Shown: positions 24,674-33,549 of the stretch, piece after piece
Layout: every line of letters begins with the position of its first letter
Position numbering within the stretch: position 1 is the first letter of the stretch
Origin: Fictibacillus terranigra
Lineage (GTDB): Bacteria > Bacillota > Bacilli > Bacillales > Fictibacillaceae
Assembly (NCBI RefSeq): GCF_030412265.1
Contig: NZ_JAUHLN010000003.1
Span: forward strand, 124,001 to 188,000
Direction of reading: 5' to 3'
DNA length: 64,000 bases
Translations under genes and position numbers: made by a program
Notes under the pieces: model-generated
Seen by the model: the letters and a program-made list of their open reading frames with translations, nothing else
The model's database searches: none
Told to the model about the DNA's origin: nothing

Positions 24674-26353
24674 TTAGGGAATGGCATAGATTTCTACGGT
24701 AAATTCTTGATCGTTTGTTTTTTCCGGGTTTGCAAGGTAGATGTCGTCCACAGTTTTTATATCCGTTGTAGATCCGTCTCTCAGATCATTAAAAATGGTC
24801 TCATCGAAGCCGAATTTGTCATCATGCATTACATCAAACTGTGCGCCTGCCGGACCTGAGGTGACTTTCCATTGGAGTTTGCTGGCATAGGCAGGAATGT
24901 TTTTCAGTGAAAAATTATCGCTGGATCTATGATCCTGTCCGGGCTTGGGAGTACCATAGGATGAAATGGTCCCCACTTTTACAGGAGCTTTTACTTGTAC
25001 GTAAAACGGATCATTGTCCAAAATCCGGTCATACGCATACCATGCCGCCAGCCATCTTCCTGCCGCATTATTGGATTCCTTTGGAATAAGTCTTACCGAA
25101 AACCAATCCTGCCCATTGGTTGATGACCCTTCCCAAGTTGAGGCAAAAGGAAATTCATCGCACTCCTTTCCCGTCCGATCTTCATCCTTAAATTCCTTGT
25201 TGCAGACGGATCTCGTCTTCGCCCGGTTTTGTGCATATTCCTCAGGATGCCTTTTCGTATACATACGTGTCAGCGGGCGGTCCCCCAATGCTCCAGGTAT
25301 TTTTTTCCCCAGCTTATAAGGTTTCGTCTTCTCTGGTTGATCCATGGCAAACTTCCAATGTTCACCCGCTTCTTTTAATGGAGCGAACTCTGGCTGGGTG
25401 ACGGGTACATTCAATACCGCATCTGTTTTACTGAATATAGCCCCCTGCCAAAAATGCTGGTCGGGAAAAGCAAACATGTATTTTGCTGAATCAAACCGGA
25501 CTCTCTGTTTGATTCCATCGATCGTTTTAGTAAATTTCCTGGGTGCATGCTTTATAGTGAGTTTGGGCCAGAAATCCATGTATCCGATTCGATCCGGGTT
25601 ATTATCAGTGGCCGGGGGAGCGTCTGAAAGGAAAGTTTTCAAACCATAATTTGTGTTTTTCCACTGGGCGATCGTACGTTCTATGGCTGGGGTCTTTGAA
25701 TCGGGTTTGCAATCACCTGGATTGATTTTAGCCTGACAAACGAGGTCGATTTTCAGTTTTGCACCGTTTAATGAAGGGTTGGTAACAAGAATATCATCAA
25801 TGCTGTAATAGACTCTCATTTTCCGGCTCTGATTGGATCCGTATCCGATTTCAGTAAACTGAATTTGCACACCGTCATACGTACAAATACCAAAGCGGCA
25901 TGACCTTGGTATCTGGTATGTAGCCACATGGGACCAGCAGAAAGAGTAATGATTTTTAATATAACCTGTTTCTGATCCGCTGGATGGGTTGTTTCTGCAC
26001 TCTTCCACGGTACTGATATGATCATAATCGAATGCCGGCGGCTCCCAGCCCAATGCAGTGTACCTTGGCGGTCCCATCTTTGATTCATAAACAGAACTGC
26101 TTTGCTTGTCTTCGTTTCTAAGATCCTCTAACGTCTGAACCTCTTTTTCTGTTTTTTCCTTTATTGATTTCTCGCTGTACCTTTCAACAGATTTCCCTTC
26201 CTTCATGAGCTTTGTTGCCTTTACCGTGTTTGCTCCTCGAAGCCAATAACCGCCTCCTTCTGGATTGGATTGTGCCTCTGCTGGTGTAATAAGGCCCATG
26301 ATCAAAAATAACATGAGTGAAGCGGAAACGATCAGCCTGTACGATCTGGACAT
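24674..26353 (-). CDS. Large secreted protein with NucA/NucB-like DNase domain
   Basis: Protein of 559 residues with a signal peptide ending AEA-Q. After a charged linker come about 270 residues of unrecognised beta-rich sequence with paired cysteines (RSCRFGICTYDG, CQAKINPGDC). Then a segment CNKEFKDEDRTGKECDEFPFAST and WLAAWYAYDRILDNDPFYV resembles the NucA/NucB secreted deoxyribonuclease domain, with its DE-PFAST motif. A ~90-residue C-terminal extension follows. Such large proteins are better known from actinomycetes than from Bacillus, where NucA/NucB are about 140 residues. GAGGAGG precedes the ATG; it stands alone between terminators. Extracellular DNA cleavage is inferred. Confidence 0.65.
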   Translation of the reverse strand: MSRSYRLIVSASLMLFLIMGLITPAEAQSNPEGGGYWLRGANTVKATKLMKEGKSVERYSEKSIKEKTEKEVQTLEDLRNEDKQSSSVYESKMGPPRYTALGWEPPAFDYDHISTVEECRNNPSSGSETGYIKNHYSFCWSHVATYQIPRSCRFGICTYDGVQIQFTEIGYGSNQSRKMRVYYSIDDILVTNPSLNGAKLKIDLVCQAKINPGDCKPDSKTPAIERTIAQWKNTNYGLKTFLSDAPPATDNNPDRIGYMDFWPKLTIKHAPRKFTKTIDGIKQRVRFDSAKYMFAFPDQHFWQGAIFSKTDAVLNVPVTQPEFAPLKEAGEHWKFAMDQPEKTKPYKLGKKIPGALGDRPLTRMYTKRHPEEYAQNRAKTRSVCNKEFKDEDRTGKECDEFPFASTWEGSSTNGQDWFSVRLIPKESNNAAGRWLAAWYAYDRILDNDPFYVQVKAPVKVGTISSYGTPKPGQDHRSSDNFSLKNIPAYASKLQWKVTSGPAGAQFDVMHDDKFGFDETIFNDLRDGSTTDIKTVDDIYLANPEKTNDQEFTVEIYAIP

Positions 26354-26573
26354 TTCATAACCTCCTCTATTATTTTGATTTGGAAATTAGGATTTAATAG
26401 TTCCTCCACATATCGGCCTATTGTTTCCTTTTTTACATCCCCCAAATCGGAGACATGTTACTATACAAATCTATCATTTACAATACATCCCATAGAAAAT
26501 ACTTCCAAAATACTAATGGAGTATTTTAAGATATAAGGAACTGGGTAGATAGGTGAACGGCAAATGTCATACT

Positions 26574-26610
26574 TAAAAAGCATTCTCCAATAGAAAGGGA
26601 GAATGCTTTG
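26574..26610 (-). terminator. Terminator of the DUF4870-like gene
   Basis: Stem AAGCATTCTCC/GGAGAATGCTT followed by five T on the minus strand. Confidence 0.85.
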
Positions 26611-26618
26611 CTGAAAAA

Positions 26619-26927
26619 TTATTTGACCCATGAACCAACAATGGGGTATCGGTATGGCCGCTCATTTAAAGCTCGCACAATGCCCATTAAAGGCGCAATG
26701 ATAGCCATTAATCCAAAAACAATAAGGAATGGCAAGCCGATGAGCACCCATGAGAAAAACGCCGAGATACCGATTAACAACCCGATAACAATGTGGAAGA
26801 GCGCAGCTTGCAGTGCCAGGCTTTTAACCTCCCGATCGGATATGAGCAGGTAAACGATGAGCGGAACCAGCAACGGCGCAAACCAAGTACTGGCGTGAAT
26901 AAGAATTCGAAGTCCTTTATGTTCCAA
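26619..26927 (-). CDS. DUF4870-like small membrane protein
   Basis: Protein of 102 residues with three hydrophobic helices (TWFAPLLVPLIVYLLIS; ALFHIVIGLLIGISAFF; IGLPFLIVFGLMAIIAPLMG) and the ALNERPYRYP ending typical of DUF4870/Tic20-like proteins. It starts at TTG, 10 bases after AGGGAG. Function unknown. Confidence 0.8.
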   Translation of the reverse strand: MEHKGLRILIHASTWFAPLLVPLIVYLLISDREVKSLALQAALFHIVIGLLIGISAFFSWVLIGLPFLIVFGLMAIIAPLMGIVRALNERPYRYPIVGSWVK

Positions 26928-27026
26928 TTATCAAAATCTCCCTTTTCAACAGTAATAGAGTATATGGTTAGTTTATAGGAATTTTTCCCTTTTGCAACTC
27001 GCCTTGAGTCCAATTTTATGTACGCC

Positions 27027-28079
27027 TCAAGACCTAGGGCTATAAGCAGCATTAGCCTGCTGCTGCCAGGACTGCAGCTGCTCCAGCCCTTTGCGGTCGT
27101 TCAAAAGCTGTTCCGCAAGAGCTGTTCCTTTGGCTACGGACTGGGTATGCCCAAGTATATAGAAACGGAGCCCGGCGTTTAGAACGACCTGATTTCGATA
27201 TGGAATAAGCTTCTCTGACCTTTCGCCTGCCAGTACACTTTCGATGATTGTAGTTTGCTCAGCTGGAGTAAGTCTCTCTTTGTTTATTTCCTTTGCATGC
27301 TTTATTCCATAGTCTTCCGGATTAATAATGATCGATTCACTTTTCTCCCTGGTTACTTCATATATAAAGCTGCTTCTGTGTACAGGAAGATCTTCTGAAC
27401 CTTCCGCCCCTTGTACGATAAAGGCTTTTTCATAGTTTAACCGCTGAAGACTCGGTATGATTTTATTGACTGCGGTTCGATGAAAGACACCAAGGATAAT
27501 GTATGCTGCACTCGAAATATCCAGGAGCTTCTCAACCGTATTCATAATTGTCCTCACGCCGATTTCTTTGCGTATATCCCTTAATGAACCGAGCGGTGGA
27601 CAAAGCTTTTCCGTCCATCCAAACCCGATCGCTGTTCGATCAAGCGAAGACTCTATTTCTTTTAAATTCTGAGCGACCGGAACTTTTAGATGCTCCAGTA
27701 TGGTTTTTAATGAAGTTCCGTGTTTGGGAGGAAGCGATTCATCAGCATGCAAAAATACCGGCAAACCCTGCTGCGATAAAAGAATGCTCACAGGAATTGT
27801 CGCCGCAAATGAGTTTCTGCCGTTATAAGGTCCTGCACAGTCAAGTATCTTTCGGGTATTCCGAGTTAAATGCCCGGTATGGTTTCGGAACTCGTGAATA
27901 AAAGCGAGAAGTTCATCCGGAGTTTCCATTTTTATGCGTTCAGCCATGAAAAATGCGGCGATTTGGGCATCTGTTGCCTCCCCTTCAGTAATACAGGCAG
28001 CCGCTTTCAGCGCTTCTTCATACGTCAGGTCTTTAGCCCCCCGCTTGCCTCGTCCAACTTCTTTAATCCATTGCTGCAT
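27027..28079 (-). CDS. TrpD-like phosphoribosyltransferase family protein
   Basis: About 350 residues with the fold of anthranilate phosphoribosyltransferase/glycosyltransferase family 3: an N-terminal helical domain (LTYEEALKAAACITEGEATDAQIAAFFMA) and a nucleotide-binding part (DCAGPYNGRNSFAATIPV, then HADESLPPKHGTS). The canonical KHGN and GTGGD motifs are altered, and there are no trp genes nearby, so it is probably a TrpD2/YbiB-type protein whose activity is not tryptophan synthesis. The ATG at 28079 is spaced 10 bases from AGGAG; a GTG 9 bases earlier is too close. Confidence 0.75.
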   Translation of the reverse strand: MQQWIKEVGRGKRGAKDLTYEEALKAAACITEGEATDAQIAAFFMAERIKMETPDELLAFIHEFRNHTGHLTRNTRKILDCAGPYNGRNSFAATIPVSILLSQQGLPVFLHADESLPPKHGTSLKTILEHLKVPVAQNLKEIESSLDRTAIGFGWTEKLCPPLGSLRDIRKEIGVRTIMNTVEKLLDISSAAYIILGVFHRTAVNKIIPSLQRLNYEKAFIVQGAEGSEDLPVHRSSFIYEVTREKSESIIINPEDYGIKHAKEINKERLTPAEQTTIIESVLAGERSEKLIPYRNQVVLNAGLRFYILGHTQSVAKGTALAEQLLNDRKGLEQLQSWQQQANAAYSPRS

Positions 28080-28185
28080 ATCCGACACCTCTCCTATCTG
28101 TTAATTTTAGAATTATCTCATTTTTCACCGTGAAAATAAACCCTAATAAATCTCCAATGAATTTGGCTGAAACAGGGTTAAATAT

Positions 28186-28214
28186 AAAAGAGATTCTTAT
28201 AAAGAATCTCTTTT
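28186..28214. terminator. Terminator of the L,D-transpeptidase gene
   Basis: Thirteen-pair A/T-flanked stem AAAAGAGATTCTT/AAGAATCTCTTTT directly past the transpeptidase stop. Confidence 0.85.
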
Positions 28215-28224
28215 GTGTTTCCTG

Positions 28225-28959
28225 TTATAGCATTCCGAGCATCTTTTTGGTTGCCGGACCCACAATCCCGTCAACTTTCAGTTTCTTTGCTTTCTGGAAC
28301 TTGCGGACAGCCGTATCGGTATTCTTCCCGAAGATGCCGTCGATTCCCTTCGTGCTGTATCCTTTATTGGTAAGAGTTCTCTGCAGCTCTTTCACTTCAG
28401 TTCCTTTGCTGCCTAGCTTGAGGTTTACAGAAGAGTTCGCAGGAAGTGACGATGATTTCAGACCGTATGCAGCGGCGATGGAGTCATAAGATTTGCTCGA
28501 ACTTACGATAACAACAGGTGTATTGACTTTCACTTTGCTGAAAAGCCACTGTACTTCGTTGTTGTACATTCGGATGCATCCGGCACTCGCATAGGTTCCA
28601 ATGGAGCCCGGGTTGTTGTTCCCGTGAATAGCATAAGTGGTCCCCCATGTCCCTCTGGCATTCAGTCCGAGCCAGCGGTTTCCAAGCGGGTTCCTCGGAT
28701 CTCCACCAGGAATATGGCCCGAATAGTATGGCCTGTTGACGATTTTGTTTACAATTTTAAACTTACCTTCAGGCGTAAATGATTTTTGCCGGCCTGTAGC
28801 TACTTTGAACACACTGTTCAGCCTGCTGTTTTCATAGTATGCCAGCTGATTCTTCGATTTGTTGATGATAATGAATTGGCTTGCTCCGGCTGCACGGGCA
28901 GGCTGGGCAAAAAAAAGCACAAAACTGAACGTTAAGAGGAGCACTAAAAGTTTCTTCAT
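28225..28959 (-). CDS. L,D-transpeptidase with peptidoglycan-binding domain
   Basis: Secreted YkuD-type enzyme of 244 residues that crosslinks or edits peptidoglycan stem peptides. A signal peptide (hydrophobic stretch ending ARA) is followed by the catalytic domain, with H112 in AIHGNNNPGSIG and C128 in SAGCIRM, the family's HxnSxGCxR signature. The last ~65 residues form a PG_binding_1 repeat (LKLGSKGTEVKELQRTL, then GIFGKNTDTAVRKFQ). Good ribosome site GGAAGGGAA. In Bacillus such enzymes act on the cell wall or spore cortex; which applies here is not evident. Confidence 0.92.
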   Translation of the reverse strand: MKKLLVLLLTFSFVLFFAQPARAAGASQFIIINKSKNQLAYYENSRLNSVFKVATGRQKSFTPEGKFKIVNKIVNRPYYSGHIPGGDPRNPLGNRWLGLNARGTWGTTYAIHGNNNPGSIGTYASAGCIRMYNNEVQWLFSKVKVNTPVVIVSSSKSYDSIAAAYGLKSSSLPANSSVNLKLGSKGTEVKELQRTLTNKGYSTKGIDGIFGKNTDTAVRKFQKAKKLKVDGIVGPATKKMLGML

Positions 28960-29164
28960 CTGTTCCCTTCCTTACTTTAAATTTACGTTTGTCGCCAAAC
29001 AATAAATCATATGCTCCTCAGCAGGAAGAAGATTACATTTTTTACAATTTTATTTCATTTTAATTAAATTCAAATGGCGGTCACTTATTTCATTTGGAAA
29101 GAAGTCATTGATAATCTGGGGAAATGAACTTATCCTTAGATAAACAAGAGGTTGAAAGGAGAAA

Positions 29165-31255
29165 ATGATGAGCAACTATACGAAACAGCAGAACGGCATC
29201 TTCCCCTCCGTCTGCCCTCTGGATTGTCCGGATCAATGCGGTCTGATTCTCCATAAAACAGATGGAAAAATAATAAAAGTTCAGGGAGATCCAAACCATC
29301 CGGTTACAAAAGGGAACATTTGCAACAAGGTAAGAAATATGCCGGAACGAATCTATGATTCTAACCGGCTTACCACTCCTTTAAAACGGAGCGGCCCTAA
29401 AGGTTCCGGTCAATTTGAGCCCATTACCTGGGAAGAGGCGATTGGCTCCATCACCTCCAAATGGAAGAATCTGATAGAAACTGAAGGCGCTGAAAGCATC
29501 CTGCCCTACAGTTTTTATGGCAACATGGGAATTTTGAGCGCTGAAGGTATGGACAGGCGTTTTTTTCACCGGCTGGGTGCCAGCCGTCTGGACCAGACCA
29601 TCTGTTCTGTCGCAGGTTCTGTCGGCTACAATTACACCATGGGCGGCAGTTTTGGAATGGATCCTGAAGACACCATTCATTCCAAGTTAATCATCTTTTG
29701 GGGAATCAATGCGGTCAGCACCAACATGCATCAGGTCGCGTTGGCACAGAAGGCACGAAAAAAAGGAGCAAAAATTGTCGTGATCGATGTGCATAAAAAC
29801 CGGACCGGTATTCTGGCAGACTGGTTTATTCCCATCCTTCCGGGCACCGACAGTGCACTCGCCCTAGGCTTAATGAACATTCTTTTCGAAAAGCGGTTTG
29901 CCGACCTCGGATTTTTGCGTAAATATACAGTAGGCTATGAAGAGCTTCAGGAGCATGTTAAACAGTATGATCCCCATACCGTATCTGCCATCACCGGTGT
30001 CTCTGTGGAAGAGCTCCAAGAACTTGCAGCATTGTATGGCGGAATTTCACCGTCATTCATACGCATCGGAAACGGTCTGCAGCATCATGACAACGGAGGC
30101 ATGGCTGTGCGTACCATCGCATGCCTTCCAGCCATAACGGGGCAATGGCTAAAAAAAGGAGGAGGCGCGATAAAAGGAAACTCAGGCTACCTTGCTCATA
30201 ATAAAGCTGCGGTTCAACGGCCAGATCTGCTAAAAGATAAAGAGACACGCGTCATCAACATGAACCAGATCGGAAATGCTCTGCTTGACACAAAGCCTCC
30301 CATTTCCTCGATGTTTGTATACAATTCCAATCCGGCGGTTGTAGCTCCAGAGGGCCAGAAAGTACGCAAAGGACTGGAAAGGGAAGATCTTTTTTTAGTG
30401 GTTCACGATCTCTTTCTGACCGAAACGGCAGCTTATGCAGACATCGTACTGCCTGCTACCTCATCGTTCGAGAACACGGATTTTTACACGTCCTACTGGC
30501 ACAAATATACACAGATTCAGCTGCCGGTGATCGAACCCTTCGGAGAAAGTAAATCCAATCCCGATGTCTTCCGCCTTCTGGCCGGAGCGATGTGCTTTGA
30601 GGAGGATGTGTTCAAGGACTCGGATGAGGATATGATTGATCAGGCATTCAACCATCCAGCCAATCCCTGCCTTTCGGACATCGATCTCCAAATGTTAAAG
30701 ACAAATCAGTATGCTAAAGCAAAGGACTCATCCCTATTTTCAGGGCCATTACCGACACCGAGTTGTAAAATAGAGCTCTTATCCAAAAGGATGGAGGAAG
30801 ATGGCTATCCGGCACTGCCGACATATATCCCGCTGATATCCGACGGTGATCATCCCTTCTTGTTCGTACCGGGGCCAAACCATACTTTCTTAAATTCGAC
30901 GTTCAACAATAACGAAAAACATATACACCTAGAAAGAACACCTCAACTTCATCTTAATTCAAAGGATGCCCAAGAGTTGAAGGTTGAAAATGGAGAAATG
31001 GTTCGGATTTGGAATGACCGCGGAGAATGTTTCCTTCAGGCAGCCGTTGGTGACAATGTATTGCCTGGTGTGGCCGTTACCCAGGGCCTGTGGGCCGATC
31101 TGCCGGGGACAAAACAACTCGTCAACACGCTGACCCCGGACCGAATTGCGGATATGGGCGGCGGGGCAACCTTCTTCTCTGGCCGCATCAGCATTGAAAA
31201 AATGAGACTAATAGGAGGAACCGATGTATCAGAGCAGCATCCGGCCAAAAAATGA
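29165..31255 (+). CDS. Molybdopterin oxidoreductase (YoaE-like)
   Basis: Cytoplasmic molybdopterin enzyme of 696 residues, with no signal peptide. The N-terminal 4Fe-4S cysteines CPLDCPDQCG plus the later CNK are intact. Segments typical of the formate dehydrogenase/DMSO reductase family follow: FEPITWEEAI, WGINAVSTNMHQ, GNGLQHHDNGG, and the C-terminal molydopterin dinucleotide-binding domain (ARTPQLHLNS-like region, then GVAVTQGLWAD). B. subtilis YoaE is a close type. Substrate and electron partner are unknown. AAAGGAG precedes two consecutive ATGs. It overlaps the next small gene. Confidence 0.88.
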   Translation: MMSNYTKQQNGIFPSVCPLDCPDQCGLILHKTDGKIIKVQGDPNHPVTKGNICNKVRNMPERIYDSNRLTTPLKRSGPKGSGQFEPITWEEAIGSITSKWKNLIETEGAESILPYSFYGNMGILSAEGMDRRFFHRLGASRLDQTICSVAGSVGYNYTMGGSFGMDPEDTIHSKLIIFWGINAVSTNMHQVALAQKARKKGAKIVVIDVHKNRTGILADWFIPILPGTDSALALGLMNILFEKRFADLGFLRKYTVGYEELQEHVKQYDPHTVSAITGVSVEELQELAALYGGISPSFIRIGNGLQHHDNGGMAVRTIACLPAITGQWLKKGGGAIKGNSGYLAHNKAAVQRPDLLKDKETRVINMNQIGNALLDTKPPISSMFVYNSNPAVVAPEGQKVRKGLEREDLFLVVHDLFLTETAAYADIVLPATSSFENTDFYTSYWHKYTQIQLPVIEPFGESKSNPDVFRLLAGAMCFEEDVFKDSDEDMIDQAFNHPANPCLSDIDLQMLKTNQYAKAKDSSLFSGPLPTPSCKIELLSKRMEEDGYPALPTYIPLISDGDHPFLFVPGPNHTFLNSTFNNNEKHIHLERTPQLHLNSKDAQELKVENGEMVRIWNDRGECFLQAAVGDNVLPGVAVTQGLWADLPGTKQLVNTLTPDRIADMGGGATFFSGRISIEKMRLIGGTDVSEQHPAKK

Positions 31256-31409
31256 TGACCGAAAGAACGTCAATACGACCTTGAGCCAGTCACTGTATAA
31301 AGAATTAAAAGCATTGGCAGCAAAGCTTGACAGACCTGCAAACGATCTTTTAGAAGAAGGCATGCGGCATGTACTTGAAAAATATAAAAGTCAAAGGATT
31401 CCAAAATAA
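31224..31409 (+). CDS. Small ribbon-helix-helix-like protein
   Basis: Protein of 61 residues overlapping the oxidoreductase 3' end by 32 bases in another frame, with TAGGAGG correctly spaced before its ATG. The core NVNTTLSQSLYKELKALAAKLDRPANDLLEEG has the beta-strand plus two helices of CopG/Arc-type DNA-binding proteins. It could regulate the molybdoenzyme operon or form an accessory; not known. Confidence 0.7.
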   Translation: MYQSSIRPKNDDRKNVNTTLSQSLYKELKALAAKLDRPANDLLEEGMRHVLEKYKSQRIPK

Positions 31410-31414
31410 GATAA

Positions 31415-31450
31415 AAAGGATGTACGCCCCAGGTGAGGTGTACATCCTTT
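31415..31450. terminator. Bidirectional terminator
   Basis: Stem AAAGGATGTAC/GTACATCCTTT between the convergent RHH-like and ABC genes; TTTTT follows on the minus strand. Confidence 0.75.
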
Positions 31451-31525
31451 AACTTGCTTTTGGCCGATGAAATATATAATGAGAGGTTGAATTCCTGAAT
31501 TCCTCGTGTATTTTTGCTCGTGATT

Positions 31526-32419
31526 CTACACTGTCTGCGTCTGCAGGAGCTGATAATAATCTCCTTCACCGGCGACCAGCATTTCATGGCTGCCTTCTTC
31601 CTGAATTTTTCCTTCTTTCACCACAATGATTTTATCGGCGTTTCGAATAGTCGATAAACGATGAGCGATGATGATGGTTGTGCGGTCTGTTGATAACTTA
31701 TCCAGTGCAGCTTGTATGGCGTACTCAGTTTTAGTGTCCAAAGCGGATGTCGCTTCATCCAAAATTAAAATCGCCGGGTCCTTTAAGAACATGCGGGCAA
31801 TGGAGATTCGCTGCTTTTGCCCTCCGGATAACTTCACGCCCCGTTCCCCAATCATCGTATCAAGCCCTTCCGGAAGGCTCTCAATCAATTCTTCAAGCTG
31901 CGCACTTAGGATCGCATCAAAAAGCACCTCTTCACTTGCTTCAAAGTCACCATACATGATGTTGTCGCGAATGGTTCCATCAAATAAGTAAATATCCTGC
32001 TGCACGATTCCGATATGGCTTCGTAAAGATTGTAACGTTAAATCGCGGACATCCATCCCATCGATGGTGATCTTTCCTTCTGCTACATCATAAAAGCGGG
32101 GGATTAAACTGCACAGCGTCGTTTTTCCCCCTCCTGAAGGACCGACCAGTGCCAGTGTTTCTCCAGCTCGTACATTGAAAGAAATATCTTGAAGTACATG
32201 CTGATCTGTTTCGTAGTCAAAGCATACATCTTGAAAGGTAATATCTCCACGGAGGCTTTCCACTTCAATTGCATTTTTCCTATCTTTGATGGACGGCTCC
32301 AGATCAAGCACTTCAATATAACGCTTAAACCCGGCATAGCCTTTCGGCAGCAATTCCAAAATCTGGTTGATATGCTTGATCGGCGCTATGAAGACATTCG
32401 ACAGCATCACAAACGCCAC
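31526..32419 (-). CDS. ABC exporter, ATPase half after a nonsense codon (YwjA-like)
   Basis: The frame continues directly from the upstream exporter half after a TAA at 32429-32431. It carries the rest of the last transmembrane helix and a complete nucleotide-binding domain: Walker A GPSGGGKTT, Q-loop VQQD, signature LSGGQKQR, Walker B ILILDEATSALD and the H-loop IIIAHRLS. The stop codon and the bases after it read TAAGGAGAATTCGTG, so a Shine-Dalgarno sequence and GTG start are available for re-initiation. Whether a working ATPase subunit is made is uncertain; without the stop the two halves form one normal exporter of about 570 residues. Confidence 0.75.
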   Translation of the reverse strand: MAFVMLSNVFIAPIKHINQILELLPKGYAGFKRYIEVLDLEPSIKDRKNAIEVESLRGDITFQDVCFDYETDQHVLQDISFNVRAGETLALVGPSGGGKTTLCSLIPRFYDVAEGKITIDGMDVRDLTLQSLRSHIGIVQQDIYLFDGTIRDNIMYGDFEASEEVLFDAILSAQLEELIESLPEGLDTMIGERGVKLSGGQKQRISIARMFLKDPAILILDEATSALDTKTEYAIQAALDKLSTDRTTIIIAHRLSTIRNADKIIVVKEGKIQEEGSHEMLVAGEGDYYQLLQTQTV

Positions 32420-32428
32420 GAATTCTCC

Positions 32429-33244
32429 TTATGTCATTTGGTTGTTAATGACATACCAGGAGCCGCACCCTAGGACGAGTATAAGGATCACTTTCATCAA
32501 GGCAAAGTTGATCGAACTGCTCCAAGCCATAATTTTATATGCCACCAGTTTGGCAATCCGGAAACCTGCGTTTGTATCTTTGAATAAATTAATTTCGTGC
32601 TCTTCTTTGGTAAACGATTGCACAATACGGATTCCGCCGATATTGTTTTCAATCCGGGCATTGTAGCCTGCAATCTTTTCATACATCGTGCGGAAGGATT
32701 GCGACATCTTTTTGCTGTAAAACAAAGAAACAAAAATGATAATCGGGATCGCTACGGCTAAAACAAGCGCAAGCTGCCAATTGATGTTGAACATAATGGC
32801 AAACGAACCAAGAATCGTCATCAACGCGATGAAGAGATCTTCCGGTCCATGGTGGGCTACCTCTCCAATGTCCATCAAGTCATTCGTCAGACCGGAGACA
32901 AGGTGACCGGTTTTATTATTGTCAAAAAACGAGAAAGACTGCCTTTGCAGCTTGGCAAACAAATCTCTTCGCATATCCGTCTCAATACCAACACCGAGCT
33001 TATGGCCGAAGTAGGTAACCACATAGTTCATAAATGTACTGAGGATAAAAACAAACAGCAGTACAATACACGCAATCGAAATCCATTTCCAATTATTGGT
33101 CGGCAAAAGCTCGTTAATGACGCGGTTCATCGCTAGCGGAAAGGCCAGCTCCAGCAAGGCCACAAAGACCGCACAACTAAAATCTAAAACAAACAGCCCT
33201 TTATATGGCTTATAGTACGAGGCAAATCGTTTAATCGTATCGAT
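32429..33244 (-). pseudogene. ABC exporter, membrane half, ends at nonsense codon (YwjA-like)
   Basis: Encodes the ABC_membrane domain (five to six helices, FDNNKTGHLVSGLTNDLMDI, AGYNARIENNIGGIRIVQSF) up to NNQMT, where TAA interrupts the gene in frame. The normal start also looks lost: AGGAGG stands 8 bases before ATC-GAT-ACG-ATT (ATC at 33242-33244), where relatives would begin with a Met. An in-frame ATG and TTG lie further upstream (33319 and 33346) with poor ribosome sites. Both defects point to inactivation, unless ATC initiation and re-initiation occur. Confidence 0.75.
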
Positions 33245-33330
33245 GGATGCCCCCTCCTTCTTGCTGAAAATAGGAATCTCAAAAAAATGAGAAGGAGAAA
33301 ATTCTGCTTCTACTATCATCCTATCCAGAT

Positions 33331-33345
33331 TGAGAATAATAATCA
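33331..33345. promoter_or_regulatory. Fur box at the exporter promoter
   Basis: TGAGAATAATAATCA matches the 7-1-7 Fur consensus TGATAATnATTATCA at 12 of 14 defined bases. It adjoins the -10 hexamer on its downstream side, a repressing position. In B. subtilis the ywjBA genes belong to the Fur regulon, which fits. Confidence 0.6.
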
Positions 33346-33374
33346 ATTATAAGATTCAAAAACAACCTTTACAA
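33346..33374 (-). promoter_or_regulatory. Sigma-A-type promoter of the exporter
   Basis: TTGTAA, 17-base spacer, TATAAT on the minus strand, directly before the Fur box. Confidence 0.6.
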
Positions 33375-33412
33375 TAGTCCGCCTTCTCTTGAAGTATAGA
33401 TTCTCACGCTGC

Positions 33413-33442
33413 AAACCCCTCCTTCTGGCTAAGGAGGGGTTT
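33413..33442. terminator. Intergenic terminator-like hairpin
   Basis: Twelve-pair stem AAACCCCTCCTT/AAGGAGGGGTTT between the BASS transporter 3' end and the exporter promoter. The T-run is short. Confidence 0.65.
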
Positions 33443-33549
33443 ACGCTTTTTATACCTACTAAGCAGTACATCTATCAGCTTAAATTTTGCTGATAAGGGG
33501 CTAGGGGCAAATAAACAGCCTCCATGCCTTCCCCACCTTGCATAGAAGA

